Origin: an uncultured Ruminococcus sp.
Lineage (GTDB): Bacteria > Bacillota > Clostridia > Oscillospirales > Ruminococcaceae
Length of the DNA stretch: 44,808 nt
Direction: 5' to 3'
Assembly: GCA_902788785.1 (NCBI GenBank)
Contig: CADALT010000036.1
Span: 1 to 44,808, forward strand
Every line of letters starts with the position of its first letter. Position 1 is the stretch's first letter. The notes under the pieces were generated by a model. It made no database searches. It was not told the origin of the DNA and saw only the letters and a program-made list of their open reading frames with translations. This document shows, one piece after another, positions 1-7,830 of this stretch. A program made the position numbers and the translations under genes.

Positions 1-22
1 CCTGATGGTCCACTTCTTCTTT

Positions 23-98
23 AGGGGTATAGCTCAGTTGGTAGAGCAGCGGTCTCCAAAACCGCGTGCCGAGGGTTCGAATCCTTCTGCCCCTGCCA
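23..98 (+). tRNA. trnW: tRNA-Trp (anticodon CCA)
   Basis: The sequence folds as a complete cloverleaf. The acceptor stem pairs 23-29 with 88-94, the anticodon arm reads GCGGT-CTCCAAA-ACCGC with anticodon CCA, and the T arm carries GGTTCGAATCC. The discriminator is G95 and the 3' CCA (96-98) is encoded in the DNA. A strong terminator follows directly, so this is the last gene of its transcript. The promoter must lie left of the window. Confidence 0.97.
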
Positions 99-103
99 GT
101 TCT

Positions 104-133
104 CCCTGTCACTTTTGTGGCAGGGATTTTTTT
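104..133 (+). terminator. Intrinsic terminator after tRNA-Trp
   Basis: A 9-bp stem (CCCTGTCAC with GTGGCAGGG, one G-U pair) has a TTTT loop and is followed by a run of seven T. Confidence 0.92.
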
Positions 134-159
134 GTATAGATTTATAAGGAGACCTAGCA

Positions 160-384
160 GTGAAATGGGATATTGAGTTGATGCTGTTTATCGTTGCAGA
201 TATTGTGATATGGTTTGGAGGATTTTTTCTCAGTTACAGATCTTTAGAGCGTAAAGCCGCAAAGAAAGGCTATAGACCAAACCTGAAAAATGAATGGTTT
301 ATTTTTATTATAATATGGCTGATCGTACATGGTATTGGGCTATGGTTGGCTATCGAATTCAAAAGATGGGGCGGACCGCCTTGA
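160..384 (+). CDS. Small two-helix membrane protein of unknown function
   Basis: This 74-residue protein starts at GTG, with AAGGAGA about seven bases upstream. Two hydrophobic segments (about residues 8-25 and 47-65) flank a basic stretch (RSLERKAAKKGYRP), so the loop is probably cytoplasmic and the protein sits in the membrane. I do not recognise a family. It lies alone between the tRNA terminator and a bidirectional terminator. No clear promoter is visible, so it may depend on read-through or on a weak promoter around 126-145. Confidence 0.75.
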   Translation: MKWDIELMLFIVADIVIWFGGFFLSYRSLERKAAKKGYRPNLKNEWFIFIIIWLIVHGIGLWLAIEFKRWGGPP

Positions 385-396
385 ACGGTCACGCAG

Positions 397-436
397 AAAG
401 ATCCCGAAGCAATTTTGTGTTTGCTTCGGGATCTTT
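397..436. terminator. Bidirectional terminator between convergent genes
   Basis: A 16-bp perfect stem (397-412 with 421-436) has an 8-base loop. The arms begin with AAA and end with TTT, so it can serve the small gene on the left and the GGDEF gene arriving on the minus strand. Confidence 0.9.
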
Positions 437-450
437 AATTTAAAAACAGA

Positions 451-1863
451 TCATTTTCTTCTGCGGTCGGGATATTTTTGGTAGTACCTTTCTTTATCGA
501 GGTACATCTGTTCATCGGCGACGTGCATGGCATGGCGGATATCAAGCTTGTTCGGAGAATAACAGCCGCCCACGGCGAAGCTTACGCCATCGGAATTATC
601 CGAGTGTTTTCGGAGCGCTTTGACCATATTGTTGAAGCCCTCTTCGTCCAGGTCGCTGACGATTATCATGAACTCATCGCCGCCTGCACGGTATATCTCC
701 ATATCGCCGCATTCCATACGCAGCACCTCGGCGGCATTGCGTATCAGCGTATCGCCTGCGTTATGACCTTCGTGGTCGTTGGTATATTTAAGACCGTTTA
801 TGTCGGTGAATATTATTCCCACGGGTCTGTGCCTGTTCTCACCGTTTACGATACAGTCTACCCTTGTATTCATGGCATTTCGGTTTTTTACACCCGTGAG
901 CAGATCAACAGAACTCATTACTTTCAGCTTATTCACCAGTTGATAATTAGAGATCTCGGCTGCCAGGAAAAATGCTGAAATTTCAAGAGTTTCTTTGATC
1001 TTTATGGTATTGTTCACATTGAAATTCAGCGCCCACAGATAGCCCATGGTCTCCTCATTATAGATAAGCGGGAACAGGACTATGCTGGAAACGCCTGCAT
1101 TTTTCAGCGAATCATACCACAGGGGTGCTTTTTCTCGCAGGACCTCCAGTTCGCTTTCTTCCTTGGCGATGAAGCAGGTACTGCCTGCGATAGCATCGGG
1201 CCATTGTTCGGTGATGCTGTAAAATTTCTCATCGAGGAAATTATCCATAGGTAAGGTACCTGAACCTGCTTTTATGGATTCACCAAAAACAGTACACTTT
1301 TGGTTCTCCTTATCGGTTATAAGGATACAGCAGTGGTCTGAATCGCAGATCTCTCGGATATCTTCTATAACTGCATTGAAATTATCATGGATATCCCCGG
1401 GGTCACGGAGTTTTATACAGGTCTTTAAGACCTTGGAGGAAACATCTGCCGAAACATTGGTCATAAGTTCCGCATCGGGGGCAGCTGTAAGTTCCTGAGT
1501 GTAGGTACAGTAGCCGATGTTCGGATCATCGGAGGTTATGGGCATGACAAACACATTTATCCAGAAAGAATATCTCTCGGGGTGTATGTAGGTATGCACG
1601 GGATGTCCCTCCAGTGCAGCAGTACAGCAGATCTGTTCAAAATTATTATCCTGTGGGATATATTTTGTGTATTCACAGTTCGGGATGAATTTATTGTTTA
1701 ACATCTCGGACGAGGACATATGGTTAGGGTCTTCTATGGAATCGATATAGGCTTTATTGCCTGTAACTATACGTATTATACCATGTCCGCCGTCTTTTTT
1801 TCTCTCAACGGATATGGCACAGGTCATAGAATTTATTCTGTCTACAAAACTTTGCAGTTCCAT
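451..1863 (-). CDS. GAF-GGDEF protein, probable diguanylate cyclase
   Basis: The 470-residue soluble protein has an N-terminal PAS-like or unassigned sensor region (about 1-150), a GAF-like region (about 155-300) and a C-terminal GGDEF domain. The catalytic motif GGDEF is intact at about residue 394, preceded by DLLTGVKNRN and DINGLKYTND. GGDEF enzymes make cyclic di-GMP from two GTP. The usual RxxD inhibitory site before the motif is absent (CGDM at that place), so product inhibition may be weak. I chose the ATG at 1863 because it has AAGGGGGG just upstream; the open frame runs 49 codons further but crosses the promoter. No EAL domain is attached. The ligand of the sensor half is unknown. 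Confidence 0.9.
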   Translation of the reverse strand: MELQSFVDRINSMTCAISVERKKDGGHGIIRIVTGNKAYIDSIEDPNHMSSSEMLNNKFIPNCEYTKYIPQDNNFEQICCTAALEGHPVHTYIHPERYSFWINVFVMPITSDDPNIGYCTYTQELTAAPDAELMTNVSADVSSKVLKTCIKLRDPGDIHDNFNAVIEDIREICDSDHCCILITDKENQKCTVFGESIKAGSGTLPMDNFLDEKFYSITEQWPDAIAGSTCFIAKEESELEVLREKAPLWYDSLKNAGVSSIVLFPLIYNEETMGYLWALNFNVNNTIKIKETLEISAFFLAAEISNYQLVNKLKVMSSVDLLTGVKNRNAMNTRVDCIVNGENRHRPVGIIFTDINGLKYTNDHEGHNAGDTLIRNAAEVLRMECGDMEIYRAGGDEFMIIVSDLDEEGFNNMVKALRKHSDNSDGVSFAVGGCYSPNKLDIRHAMHVADEQMYLDKERYYQKYPDRRRK

Positions 1864-1926
1864 ATTTATCCCCCCCTTATATGATAACGTGAAACTATTT
1901 TTTCGCCAATAATAGTTATTATATAT

Positions 1927-1955
1927 ATTATATAACTTATCAATACCCCTGTCAA
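1927..1955 (-). promoter_or_regulatory. Sigma-A promoter of the GAF-GGDEF gene
   Basis: On the minus strand TTGACA (1955-1950) and TATAAT (1932-1927) are separated by exactly 17 bp. Both boxes match consensus. Confidence 0.88.
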
Positions 1956-2024
1956 CTGTTAGAAATTCACAAATAGTTTTGGGCTTATTTGGTAGACTTG
2001 ATAAGTGCATGATAGTGATAAATA

Positions 2025-2033
2025 TGGTATAAT
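2025..2033 (+). promoter_or_regulatory. Extended -10 promoter of the membrane GGDEF gene
   Basis: TATAAT at 2028-2033 is preceded by TG at 2025-2026, which is the extended -10 form. No good -35 box is found at 16-18 bp, which fits this promoter class. Confidence 0.7.
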
Positions 2034-2067
2034 AGAGTTATCATATACTTGAAGAGGGGAGAACGGC

Positions 2068-3081
2068 ATGGATATACGCACGATCAAGAAAACTGCTTAC
2101 ATAGTAAATTCGGTCATTCTGGCGATGGTATTCGGGCTGATGGCTTTCTTCAATATGTGTAAAGCGACTTTTCTTACATATTTCAGCATACCTACTGCAC
2201 TTGTTTATGTCATCGGGTATTTTCTGATAGCGAAGAACAAGCTTTCGGGATATGTGATGATGGTATATATGTGGCTGACCTTTTATATGGGCATAACTAC
2301 ACTGTTTCTGGGGTACGATTACGGATTTCACTTATACTGCTTTTCGATGATACCTGTGGCATTCGTTACGGACTACATGGCGTACAGGCTGGGCAAGGCT
2401 GAGAGAAGGGCGCTGGTCATTAGCATAGGAGTGGCGGTATTTTATCTGATATGCACGGGATATGTGGCTGTGAACGGTGCGGTCTATAACAGCGACAGAA
2501 GGCTGACCGTGGTTTTCTGGATGTTCAACTCGGTGACGGTGCTGGCGTTTTTGCTATTCTATTCATGGTATCTGATAAGGTCGATAATCAATTCGGAGGA
2601 AAAGCTGAAAGAGATAGCGCACAAAGACCGTCTGACGGGGCTGTACAACCGCCATTATATGATAGATTATCTGGAGGCGGCAGAGAGTGTTGGATCGGTG
2701 GGCAGTCTTGTGATGGCGGACATAGACGACTTCAAAAAGATAAACGATGCATATGGTCATAATGCAGGTGATGCGGTGCTGATGGAGGTATCGAGGAAAC
2801 TCAGCGATATATGCGCAGGTTCTGTGACGGCAAGATGGGGCGGCGAGGAGTTTTTGATATACCTGCCTGTGGATGCGGACGAGGGAGAAAATCTGCTGGA
2901 AAAAGTTCGTGAAAAGATCGCTGCAGACAGGGTAAGGTTTGAGGACAAGGAGATAAGGGTGACGGTGACGCTGGGGCTTGCCGAAAGAGTGCAGGGAAAG
3001 TCCATCGACCTATGGATACAGGACGTGGATAAGAAACTGTACATTGGTAAAAACAGCGGCAAGAACAGGGTCGTAAGATAA
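2068..3081 (+). CDS. Membrane GGDEF protein, probable diguanylate cyclase
   Basis: The 337-residue protein has six hydrophobic segments in its first 180 residues, then a cytoplasmic GGDEF domain (about 190-335) with GGEEF at 258-262, a functional variant of the motif. The lead-in DRLTGLYNRH and the DIDDFKKINDAYGHNAGD segment are conserved, so it should make cyclic di-GMP. As in its divergent neighbour, the RxxD inhibitory site is missing. The start has GAGGGGA seven bases upstream. The membrane part has no recognised sensor family. The two genes are head to head with separate promoters. Confidence 0.92.
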   Translation: MDIRTIKKTAYIVNSVILAMVFGLMAFFNMCKATFLTYFSIPTALVYVIGYFLIAKNKLSGYVMMVYMWLTFYMGITTLFLGYDYGFHLYCFSMIPVAFVTDYMAYRLGKAERRALVISIGVAVFYLICTGYVAVNGAVYNSDRRLTVVFWMFNSVTVLAFLLFYSWYLIRSIINSEEKLKEIAHKDRLTGLYNRHYMIDYLEAAESVGSVGSLVMADIDDFKKINDAYGHNAGDAVLMEVSRKLSDICAGSVTARWGGEEFLIYLPVDADEGENLLEKVREKIAADRVRFEDKEIRVTVTLGLAERVQGKSIDLWIQDVDKKLYIGKNSGKNRVVR

Positions 3082-3101
3082 TATAGTAAATGACATAAAA
3101 A

Positions 3102-3137
3102 ACGGAGCTGACAAATAAATCAGCTCCGTGATTTTTA
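3102..3137. terminator. Bidirectional terminator
   Basis: The stem ACGGAGCTGA / TCAGCTCCGT has an 8-base loop. A-runs on the left and T-runs on the right let it stop both the GGDEF gene and the convergent DUF4236 gene, whose stop codon it overlaps. Confidence 0.88.
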
Positions 3138-3413
3138 TGGGGTCTGTTTTTTCGCAGGTTTTTTAGCGGAGGACGCAGGCTTCTTTTTTGCCGATGATGA
3201 CGGTCTCTTTTTGGCAGATGTGGGCTTTTTGCCGCTGCCGATATTGGTATCGTATGAAATGCCCGTACCCGGGATAGAAGCGGTAAGCTTGTCCTTATCA
3301 TTGAGGGTGACTTTGAGATTTTTGCCGCCTATGGATACGCTGAGTCCGCTCTTATTTTTGTTGATCCTCAGAAATTTGCCTATTTTAAAGCTTTTCTTGA
3401 TATTAAGTCCCAT
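3135..3413 (-). CDS. DUF4236 protein with a lysine-rich tail
   Basis: The first 55 or so residues of this 92-residue protein match the DUF4236 pattern: basic N-terminus, INKNKSGLSVSIGGKNLKVTL, then the signature PGTGISYD. The family has no settled function. The remaining third is a low-complexity tail of Lys, Ser, Ala and Pro (SSSAKKKPASSAKKPAKK), which resembles histone H1-like tails and could bind nucleic acid; that is inference. GGAGGAAAC lies before the ATG. The gene sits 15 bp downstream of the CorA gene on the same strand, so the two are probably co-transcribed. Confidence 0.85.
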   Translation of the reverse strand: MGLNIKKSFKIGKFLRINKNKSGLSVSIGGKNLKVTLNDKDKLTASIPGTGISYDTNIGSGKKPTSAKKRPSSSAKKKPASSAKKPAKKQTP

Positions 3414-3428
3414 GATGTTTCCTCCTTA

Positions 3429-4334
3429 TCAAAGCCATTTTTTCTTTTTGAAGAACCACAGGCAGCCCACCACGATGGATATACTTATCAGTATGACCAC
3501 GGGATAGGACGCACGCCAGGCAAGTTCCGGCATATGTACGAAGTTCATGCCGTACCAGCCTGTTATAAGGGTCAGGGGAGTGAACACGGTGGTCACTATG
3601 GTAAGCACTGCCATGATATGGTTTTGCCTTACATCGAGCTGCGACTGGTAGAGGTCACGGACCTGAATGGTATAATCACGCAGTGAAGCGGCTATATCGT
3701 GCAGCAGCGCCATACGCTGGTTAAAAAGATGGAAGTATCTGAGGTTATCCTGTTTGAAAAAGTTGTTCTCGTTCTCTTCAAGTTCCTGACCCAGATCCAT
3801 CAGCTGTTCATAGTGTATGCGCAGGTCACGCAGGTCGCTGCGGATCTCGTTGATGCGTCTGGGATAGCTGTCGTTCATATCGGTCATGATGGAATGTTCT
3901 ATATCGTCAAGTTCAGCCTCATAACGTTCCATGACCTGTTGGTCACGGTGGACTATCTGTTCGAGAAAATCGTAAATGAAACGTTCGAGACAAGGCATTT
4001 TCCAGCGCCTTGATGCTGCTATGCGGCGGATCAAACTATTGACGGTGCCGCTGTCGTCGATGAACACGATGCCTTTTTCATCAAGGGCAAAGGCAAAGCG
4101 TGCATCAGGGGCGGATATATCATCACGGTCGGGGACGGAGAATGTACCTGTAAGCGAATCGTAGTTGACTTCGGCTTTGGTGCTGTTGGCTTCTTTGGCG
4201 CTGACTTCGAGCTCGATACCCATATCGAAAGCGGCGCTTTCAGCCTGCCATTCCTCACTGGTCAGCACAGCTATATAGTCTTTTTCGGGAAGTGCGGCAC
4301 ATTCGGTGAGGGACTCGGCTATCTTATAGTACAT
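3429..4334 (-). CDS. CorA-family divalent cation transporter
   Basis: The 301-residue protein has a cytoplasmic alpha/beta N-terminal domain, a long helical stalk, and two C-terminal membrane helices (about 240-261 and 278-296). The family signature GMN is at 262-264, at the end of the first helix, and a basic tail (FKKKKWL) closes the protein. CorA pentamers carry Mg2+, sometimes Co2+ or Ni2+, through the inner membrane. GGAGGAA precedes the ATG. The leader is only about 50 bases and shows no M-box or other Mg2+ riboswitch. The substrate cannot be fixed from sequence. Confidence 0.9.
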   Translation of the reverse strand: MYYKIAESLTECAALPEKDYIAVLTSEEWQAESAAFDMGIELEVSAKEANSTKAEVNYDSLTGTFSVPDRDDISAPDARFAFALDEKGIVFIDDSGTVNSLIRRIAASRRWKMPCLERFIYDFLEQIVHRDQQVMERYEAELDDIEHSIMTDMNDSYPRRINEIRSDLRDLRIHYEQLMDLGQELEENENNFFKQDNLRYFHLFNQRMALLHDIAASLRDYTIQVRDLYQSQLDVRQNHIMAVLTIVTTVFTPLTLITGWYGMNFVHMPELAWRASYPVVILISISIVVGCLWFFKKKKWL

Positions 4335-4394
4335 CAGTATTCCTCCGATCTTTCTGCAAAAGTGAAATGAAATATATTTCGTTTAATATGATTT

Positions 4395-4423
4395 ATTATA
4401 CCTTACTTTAAAACCGTTGTCAA
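4395..4423 (-). promoter_or_regulatory. Sigma-A promoter of the corA-like gene
   Basis: On the minus strand TTGACA (4423-4418), 17 bp, then TATAAT (4400-4395). Its -35 box is only 7 bp from that of the divergent promoter on the right. Confidence 0.9.
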
Positions 4424-4430
4424 CCGCATA

Positions 4431-4459
4431 TTGACAAGGCGAGTTATATGGGGTATAAT
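4431..4459 (+). promoter_or_regulatory. Sigma-A promoter of the cohesin-like gene
   Basis: TTGACA (4431-4436), 17 bp, TATAAT (4454-4459). It is back to back with the corA-like promoter, so polymerase binding at one could affect the other. Confidence 0.9.
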
Positions 4460-5236
4460 GAGAATAATTTAAATCATATGGCAAAATGTGGCATATCGGT
4501 ACAATATTTTTGAGGGGGCATGGAAATGAAAAGAGCATTTGCGGTAATTACGGTGATGTTGATGATATTTGGCATCACTGCATTTGCAGGCGGTACTGTG
4601 ATACGTGCGGCGGCATATGATGACGATGACAGGATAGCGTTGTGGCAGGAGAATAAGGAAGTGCCCTATGATGGCAGGTATTGGATACAGCCGAATGAAT
4701 GGAACTGCCCTAATATCTACTCCTGGGACTATGAAGGCGGTATAATGATATATTTTGACAAGATAGGGCTTTATCCTGAATATGCAAAGGGTAATGTGCA
4801 GAGGGTATATGTCAGCGTAGTAGGTGCGCAGGAACCTGTGAGCATGATGAAGTTCCACATTTTTTATGATAAAAGACTGAAGATAAAGAAAAATTCAAAG
4901 GACCAAGTGATAACCGCCGGAAGGGGAGTAGAGAAATTTACAACCGGTTCTTCGATGGTAAAAGAAGGAGAGCTTGCATTTTATTCATACTCAAATGAGG
5001 ATATAAAGCTTGATGACAGCTGTTTATTCACGATAGACTTTATAGTTCCCGAAGATGCAAAGCCGGGGGATATTTATCCTATCGGTATGTCATATATTGA
5101 TGACGGGATAGTATGTGATCTGTTTATAAATTCGGCGAAGGACTTTGCCGGAAAAATACAGATGACATATGTATTCACCAAGGGTATATACAATGGATAT
5201 ATCAAGATATTGGATCATGGAGAATATCCTGTGTAT

Positions 5237-5523
5237 GATGAAAGTTCTTCCGTAGCTGAAAGTTCGTCAAAGAAAGACAGTTCGGTGAATGAAAGCAGGG
5301 GAGGCACATCATCTAAAACGGAAAGCAAATCAGGGGAGTCCTCAAAGCCTCAAAGTAAGCCCGATGATGAAAGTTCTTCCGTAGCTGAAAGTTCGTCAAA
5401 GAAAGACAGCTCGGTGAATGAAAGCAGGGCAGGCACATCATCTAAAACGAAAGCAGGGCAGGCACATCATCTAAAACGGAAAGCAAATCAGAGGAGTCCT
5501 CAAAGCCCCAAAGTAAGCCCGAT
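5237..5523 (+). repeat. Two 129-bp linker repeats, the second enlarged by 29 bp
   Basis: Copy 1 is 5237-5365 and copy 2 is 5366-5523. They are nearly identical and encode the Ser-rich linker (DESSSVAESSSKKDSSVNES and following). The 129-bp period keeps the frame; the extra 29 bp in copy 2 does not. Confidence 0.9.
5421..5478 (+). repeat. Exact 29-bp tandem duplication that breaks the frame
   Basis: The unit at 5421-5449 is repeated without change at 5450-5478. It starts AAAGCAGGGC and ends TCTAAAACG. The parent sequence reads AAAACGG before the next AAAGCA, so a clean 30-bp slip would have been in frame; one G is missing at the junction. Confidence 0.93.
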
Positions 5524-5760
5524 GATAAATCATCAAAGGCGGAGAGCGATAAGAAGATCATAAAAGGTGATGCGAACTGCGACAAGAATATAAATGTTAC
5601 TGATATTGCCATGATAGCGGCACACATCAAGGGCATCAGGGCGCTTACGGGCAATGGATGGTATGCGGCGGAAGTGAGTGGCGATAACAGGCTGGATGTG
5701 ACGGATATTGCTATGATAGCGGCACACATAAAAGGTATCAGGGCATTAAGGTAAAAGATA

Positions 5761-5816
5761 ATAGTCAAGGTGTTCGATTTGCGGACATATATCTATATTG
5801 CTGCTGCGCTTGAGTA
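5761..5816 (+). repeat. Dispersed intergenic repeat, short copy A
   Basis: ATAGTCAAGGTGTTCGATTTG, GCGGACATAT and TTGCTGCTGCGCTTGAG match the outer parts of the copies at 17529 and 30311, with the middle deleted. It begins six bases after the stop of the cohesin/dockerin gene. Confidence 0.75.
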
Positions 5817-5832
5817 GGCCCTGTTTTTTGTA

Positions 5833-5861
5833 TTGACAGGGTGAGACAGGTTGGGTATAAT
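5833..5861 (+). promoter_or_regulatory. Sigma-A promoter of the LRR-dockerin gene
   Basis: TTGACA (5833-5838), 17 bp, TATAAT (5856-5861), 35 bp before the ATG. Confidence 0.9.
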
Positions 5862-5895
5862 TATTATATAATGATGGTTTATGGGAGGTATACAG

Positions 5896-7572
5896 ATGAA
5901 TATAAAAAGATGCTGTGCGCTGGCATCTGCAATGGTGATGGTATTCGGGACGGGTACGAGTTATTGCAGGAATAGCAGCAGTTTTGAGGTAAAGGCTCAT
6001 GCGGAGAGTATTAGGGAAGATGATGAGAAGATAGGCGACAACATTGAATGGTCTATCGACAAAGACGGTACGCTGACCATAACGGGTACGGGCAGGATGT
6101 ATGACTATGTTACGTTCAACGAATCACCGTTAAGTGAAAACAGCAGTATCAAAAAGGTGATAATAAAAGATGGTATCGAAAATGTCGGCGGAGCTGTGTT
6201 TTGGAATTGCGAAAACCTTGAAAAGGTAGTTTTGCCTGACAGTGTCACCGAGATAGGCAATTATGCGTTCGATGGGTGTACGGCACTTTACGATATTAAC
6301 TTTCATTCGGGCATAACGCATATAGGTTATGGTGTGTTTGATGGAACAAAGTGGCTGGAGAACAGGAAAAAGCAGGACCCGATGGTGATATTCGGCAATA
6401 TGCTGATAGATGGCAGCAGTTGTGTCGGTGAGGTAGTGGTGCCTGAGGGCGTTGAGAAGATATGTGACAGAGCGTTTTACCATAACACGGAGATCACAAG
6501 TGTTATATTGCCCGAGTCCCTTACGGAGATAGGCAATGATGCATTTGGAATGTGCAGTGAACTGGAAAATGTAGATATAAAAAGCGGTACGAAAAAGTTT
6601 GGTAATTCCTCGTTTTATGGAACAAAGTGGGTAGACAGCATACGTCAGGACGGTATGGCGATAGTAAACGGTGTACTGATAGATGGAAGAGCCTGTAAGG
6701 GTGATATCATTATACCCGAGGGTGTCAGAGAGATAGGCGACGGCGCATTCTTTGATGCGCAAATAACAAGTGTAGTTATACCTGACAGTGTTGAAAAAAT
6801 AGGAATGTATGCTTTCTTTCTTAATACAAAGCTACGATCCGTAAAGCTCGGAAAAGGAGTTAAGGAGATAGGTGCTGAGGCTTTTTACTACTGTATAGAG
6901 CTGACAGAAATAGAGCTTAATGACAAGCTGGAGAAAATAGGTGATGGAGCATTTATTTTCTGCGTAAAGATAAAAAAACTGACAGTGCCGAAAAGTGTCA
7001 CCGAGATAGGCAAAAAGGCGATAGGCTATGATTATGTCGATAATAATACAATACCTATAAATGGCTTTGTCCTGTCAGGCGAAAAGGGTTCTGCGGCGGA
7101 GAAGTATGCAAGTGAGAACGGGCTTAAATTTGCGGATATATCATCAACAAAGGACAAGAGCAGTTCGTCTGTGAGAAAAGCGGAAAGTTCATCAAAGGCG
7201 GAAAGCAGAAGACCCGAGAGTTCTTCAAAGAGCGAGAGCTCGTCATTGAGGGAAAGCTCGGTGAATGAAAGCAGAGATGACAGCAAGGCTGATGACTCAT
7301 CAAAGCCCGAAAGCAAGCCCGATGATACATCGTCAAGGGCTGATGATGTCACTACGGACGATGAGGTAAAGAACATCATGAAAGGTGATGCAAACGGCGA
7401 CAAAGCGGTAAACGTTACGGATATTGCACTGGCGGCATCGCACATAAAGGGCATCAAGGCGCTTACGGGTGACGGGCTGGAGGCTGCGGACGTAAACGGT
7501 GATGACAAGCTTGATGTTACCGACATTGCCATGATAGCGGCACACATCAAAGGCATAAAGGCTTTACAGTAA
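5896..7572 (+). CDS. Secreted BspA-type leucine-rich-repeat protein with type I dockerin
   Basis: The 558-residue protein starts at ATG 5896 with GGGAGG seven bases before it. Order: a signal peptide (about 1-38); about seven to eight BspA-like LRR_5 repeats (VVLPDSVTEIGNYAFDGC and relatives, about 70-385); a Ser/Glu/Lys/Asp-rich linker (about 415-490); and a dockerin (about 495-558) with two F-hand repeats (GDANGDKAVNVTDIALAASH and DVNGDDKLDVTDIAMIAAH). The dockerin should bind a cohesin with calcium and place the LRR domain on the cell surface or in a cellulosome-like complex. The LRR part probably mediates adhesion or protein contact; no catalytic domain is visible. It is transcribed alone. 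Confidence 0.92.
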   Translation: MNIKRCCALASAMVMVFGTGTSYCRNSSSFEVKAHAESIREDDEKIGDNIEWSIDKDGTLTITGTGRMYDYVTFNESPLSENSSIKKVIIKDGIENVGGAVFWNCENLEKVVLPDSVTEIGNYAFDGCTALYDINFHSGITHIGYGVFDGTKWLENRKKQDPMVIFGNMLIDGSSCVGEVVVPEGVEKICDRAFYHNTEITSVILPESLTEIGNDAFGMCSELENVDIKSGTKKFGNSSFYGTKWVDSIRQDGMAIVNGVLIDGRACKGDIIIPEGVREIGDGAFFDAQITSVVIPDSVEKIGMYAFFLNTKLRSVKLGKGVKEIGAEAFYYCIELTEIELNDKLEKIGDGAFIFCVKIKKLTVPKSVTEIGKKAIGYDYVDNNTIPINGFVLSGEKGSAAEKYASENGLKFADISSTKDKSSSSVRKAESSSKAESRRPESSSKSESSSLRESSVNESRDDSKADDSSKPESKPDDTSSRADDVTTDDEVKNIMKGDANGDKAVNVTDIALAASHIKGIKALTGDGLEAADVNGDDKLDVTDIAMIAAHIKGIKALQ

Positions 7573-7574
7573 GT

Positions 7575-7592
7575 GCAGCAGCAATAAAGAAA
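7575..7592 (+). repeat. Fragment of the dispersed repeat (end only)
   Basis: GCAGCAGCAATAAAGAA matches the CGCAGCAGC end of the copies at 17529 and 30311 and lies three bases after the LRR-dockerin stop. Only about 17 bp are shared, so this is a weak member. Confidence 0.35.
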
Positions 7593-7684
7593 TTTTATTC
7601 AGACACCTCTGCCGGAAGATCTCGGGCACACGATGTTCGTGAGGTGCTGCCTTAAAAAATCTTACAAATTTAATAAAAATCTGA

Positions 7685-7715
7685 ACAGAGTTTTGCTTGC
7701 AAAGCTCTGTTTTTT
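7685..7715 (+). terminator. Terminator of the LRR-dockerin gene
   Basis: The stem ACAGAGTTTTG / CAAAGCTCTGT (11 bp, one wobble) has a 4-base loop and a TTTTTT tail. Confidence 0.9.
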
Positions 7716-7748
7716 ACGGAAATATATGGGTTTTTAAGGGAATTGGAC

Positions 7749-7777
7749 TTGACAAAAACGATGAGATGAGTTATAAT
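7749..7777 (+). promoter_or_regulatory. Sigma-A promoter of the CAP-domain gene
   Basis: TTGACA (7749-7754), 17 bp, TATAAT (7772-7777). Confidence 0.9.
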
Positions 7778-7830
7778 AAAGAGGAATTTTGATTAAATAT
7801 TTTTTTATTGTGGAAAAAAGAAGGATAGTT

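Larger units (their letters stand above)
4526..5754 (+). pseudogene. Cohesin-like/dockerin protein with frameshift in the linker
   Basis: The reading frame begins at ATG 4526 (GAGGGGG seven bases upstream; an ATG at 4520 is too close to it). It encodes a signal peptide, then about 190 residues with cohesin-like features: VYVSVVGAQEPVSMMKFHIFYD, a GELAFYS strand, LFTIDFIVPEDAKPGDIYPI and a final GYIKIL strand. A Ser-rich linker of two 43-residue repeats follows. Frame one then runs into a basic, unrelated tail and stops at 5563. A second frame resumes the linker and encodes a full type I dockerin (5566-5751, two VTDIAMIAAHIKGIRAL repeats), ending at 5754. The break lies at a 29-bp tandem duplication (5421-5478); removing one copy, or adding one base at the junction, joins the frames. 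If intact it would be a single-cohesin adaptor like ScaC of R. flavefaciens. The cohesin call is by pattern only. Confidence 0.75.

Noticed and set aside
4335-4400. A Mg2+ riboswitch (M-box) before the corA-like gene
   Set aside because: The leader is only about 50 bases and shows no M-box elements.
5237-5523. CRISPR-like repeats
   Set aside because: The repeats encode a Ser-rich linker in frame and have no unique spacers. The tandem 25-bp units at 43236 also lack spacers.
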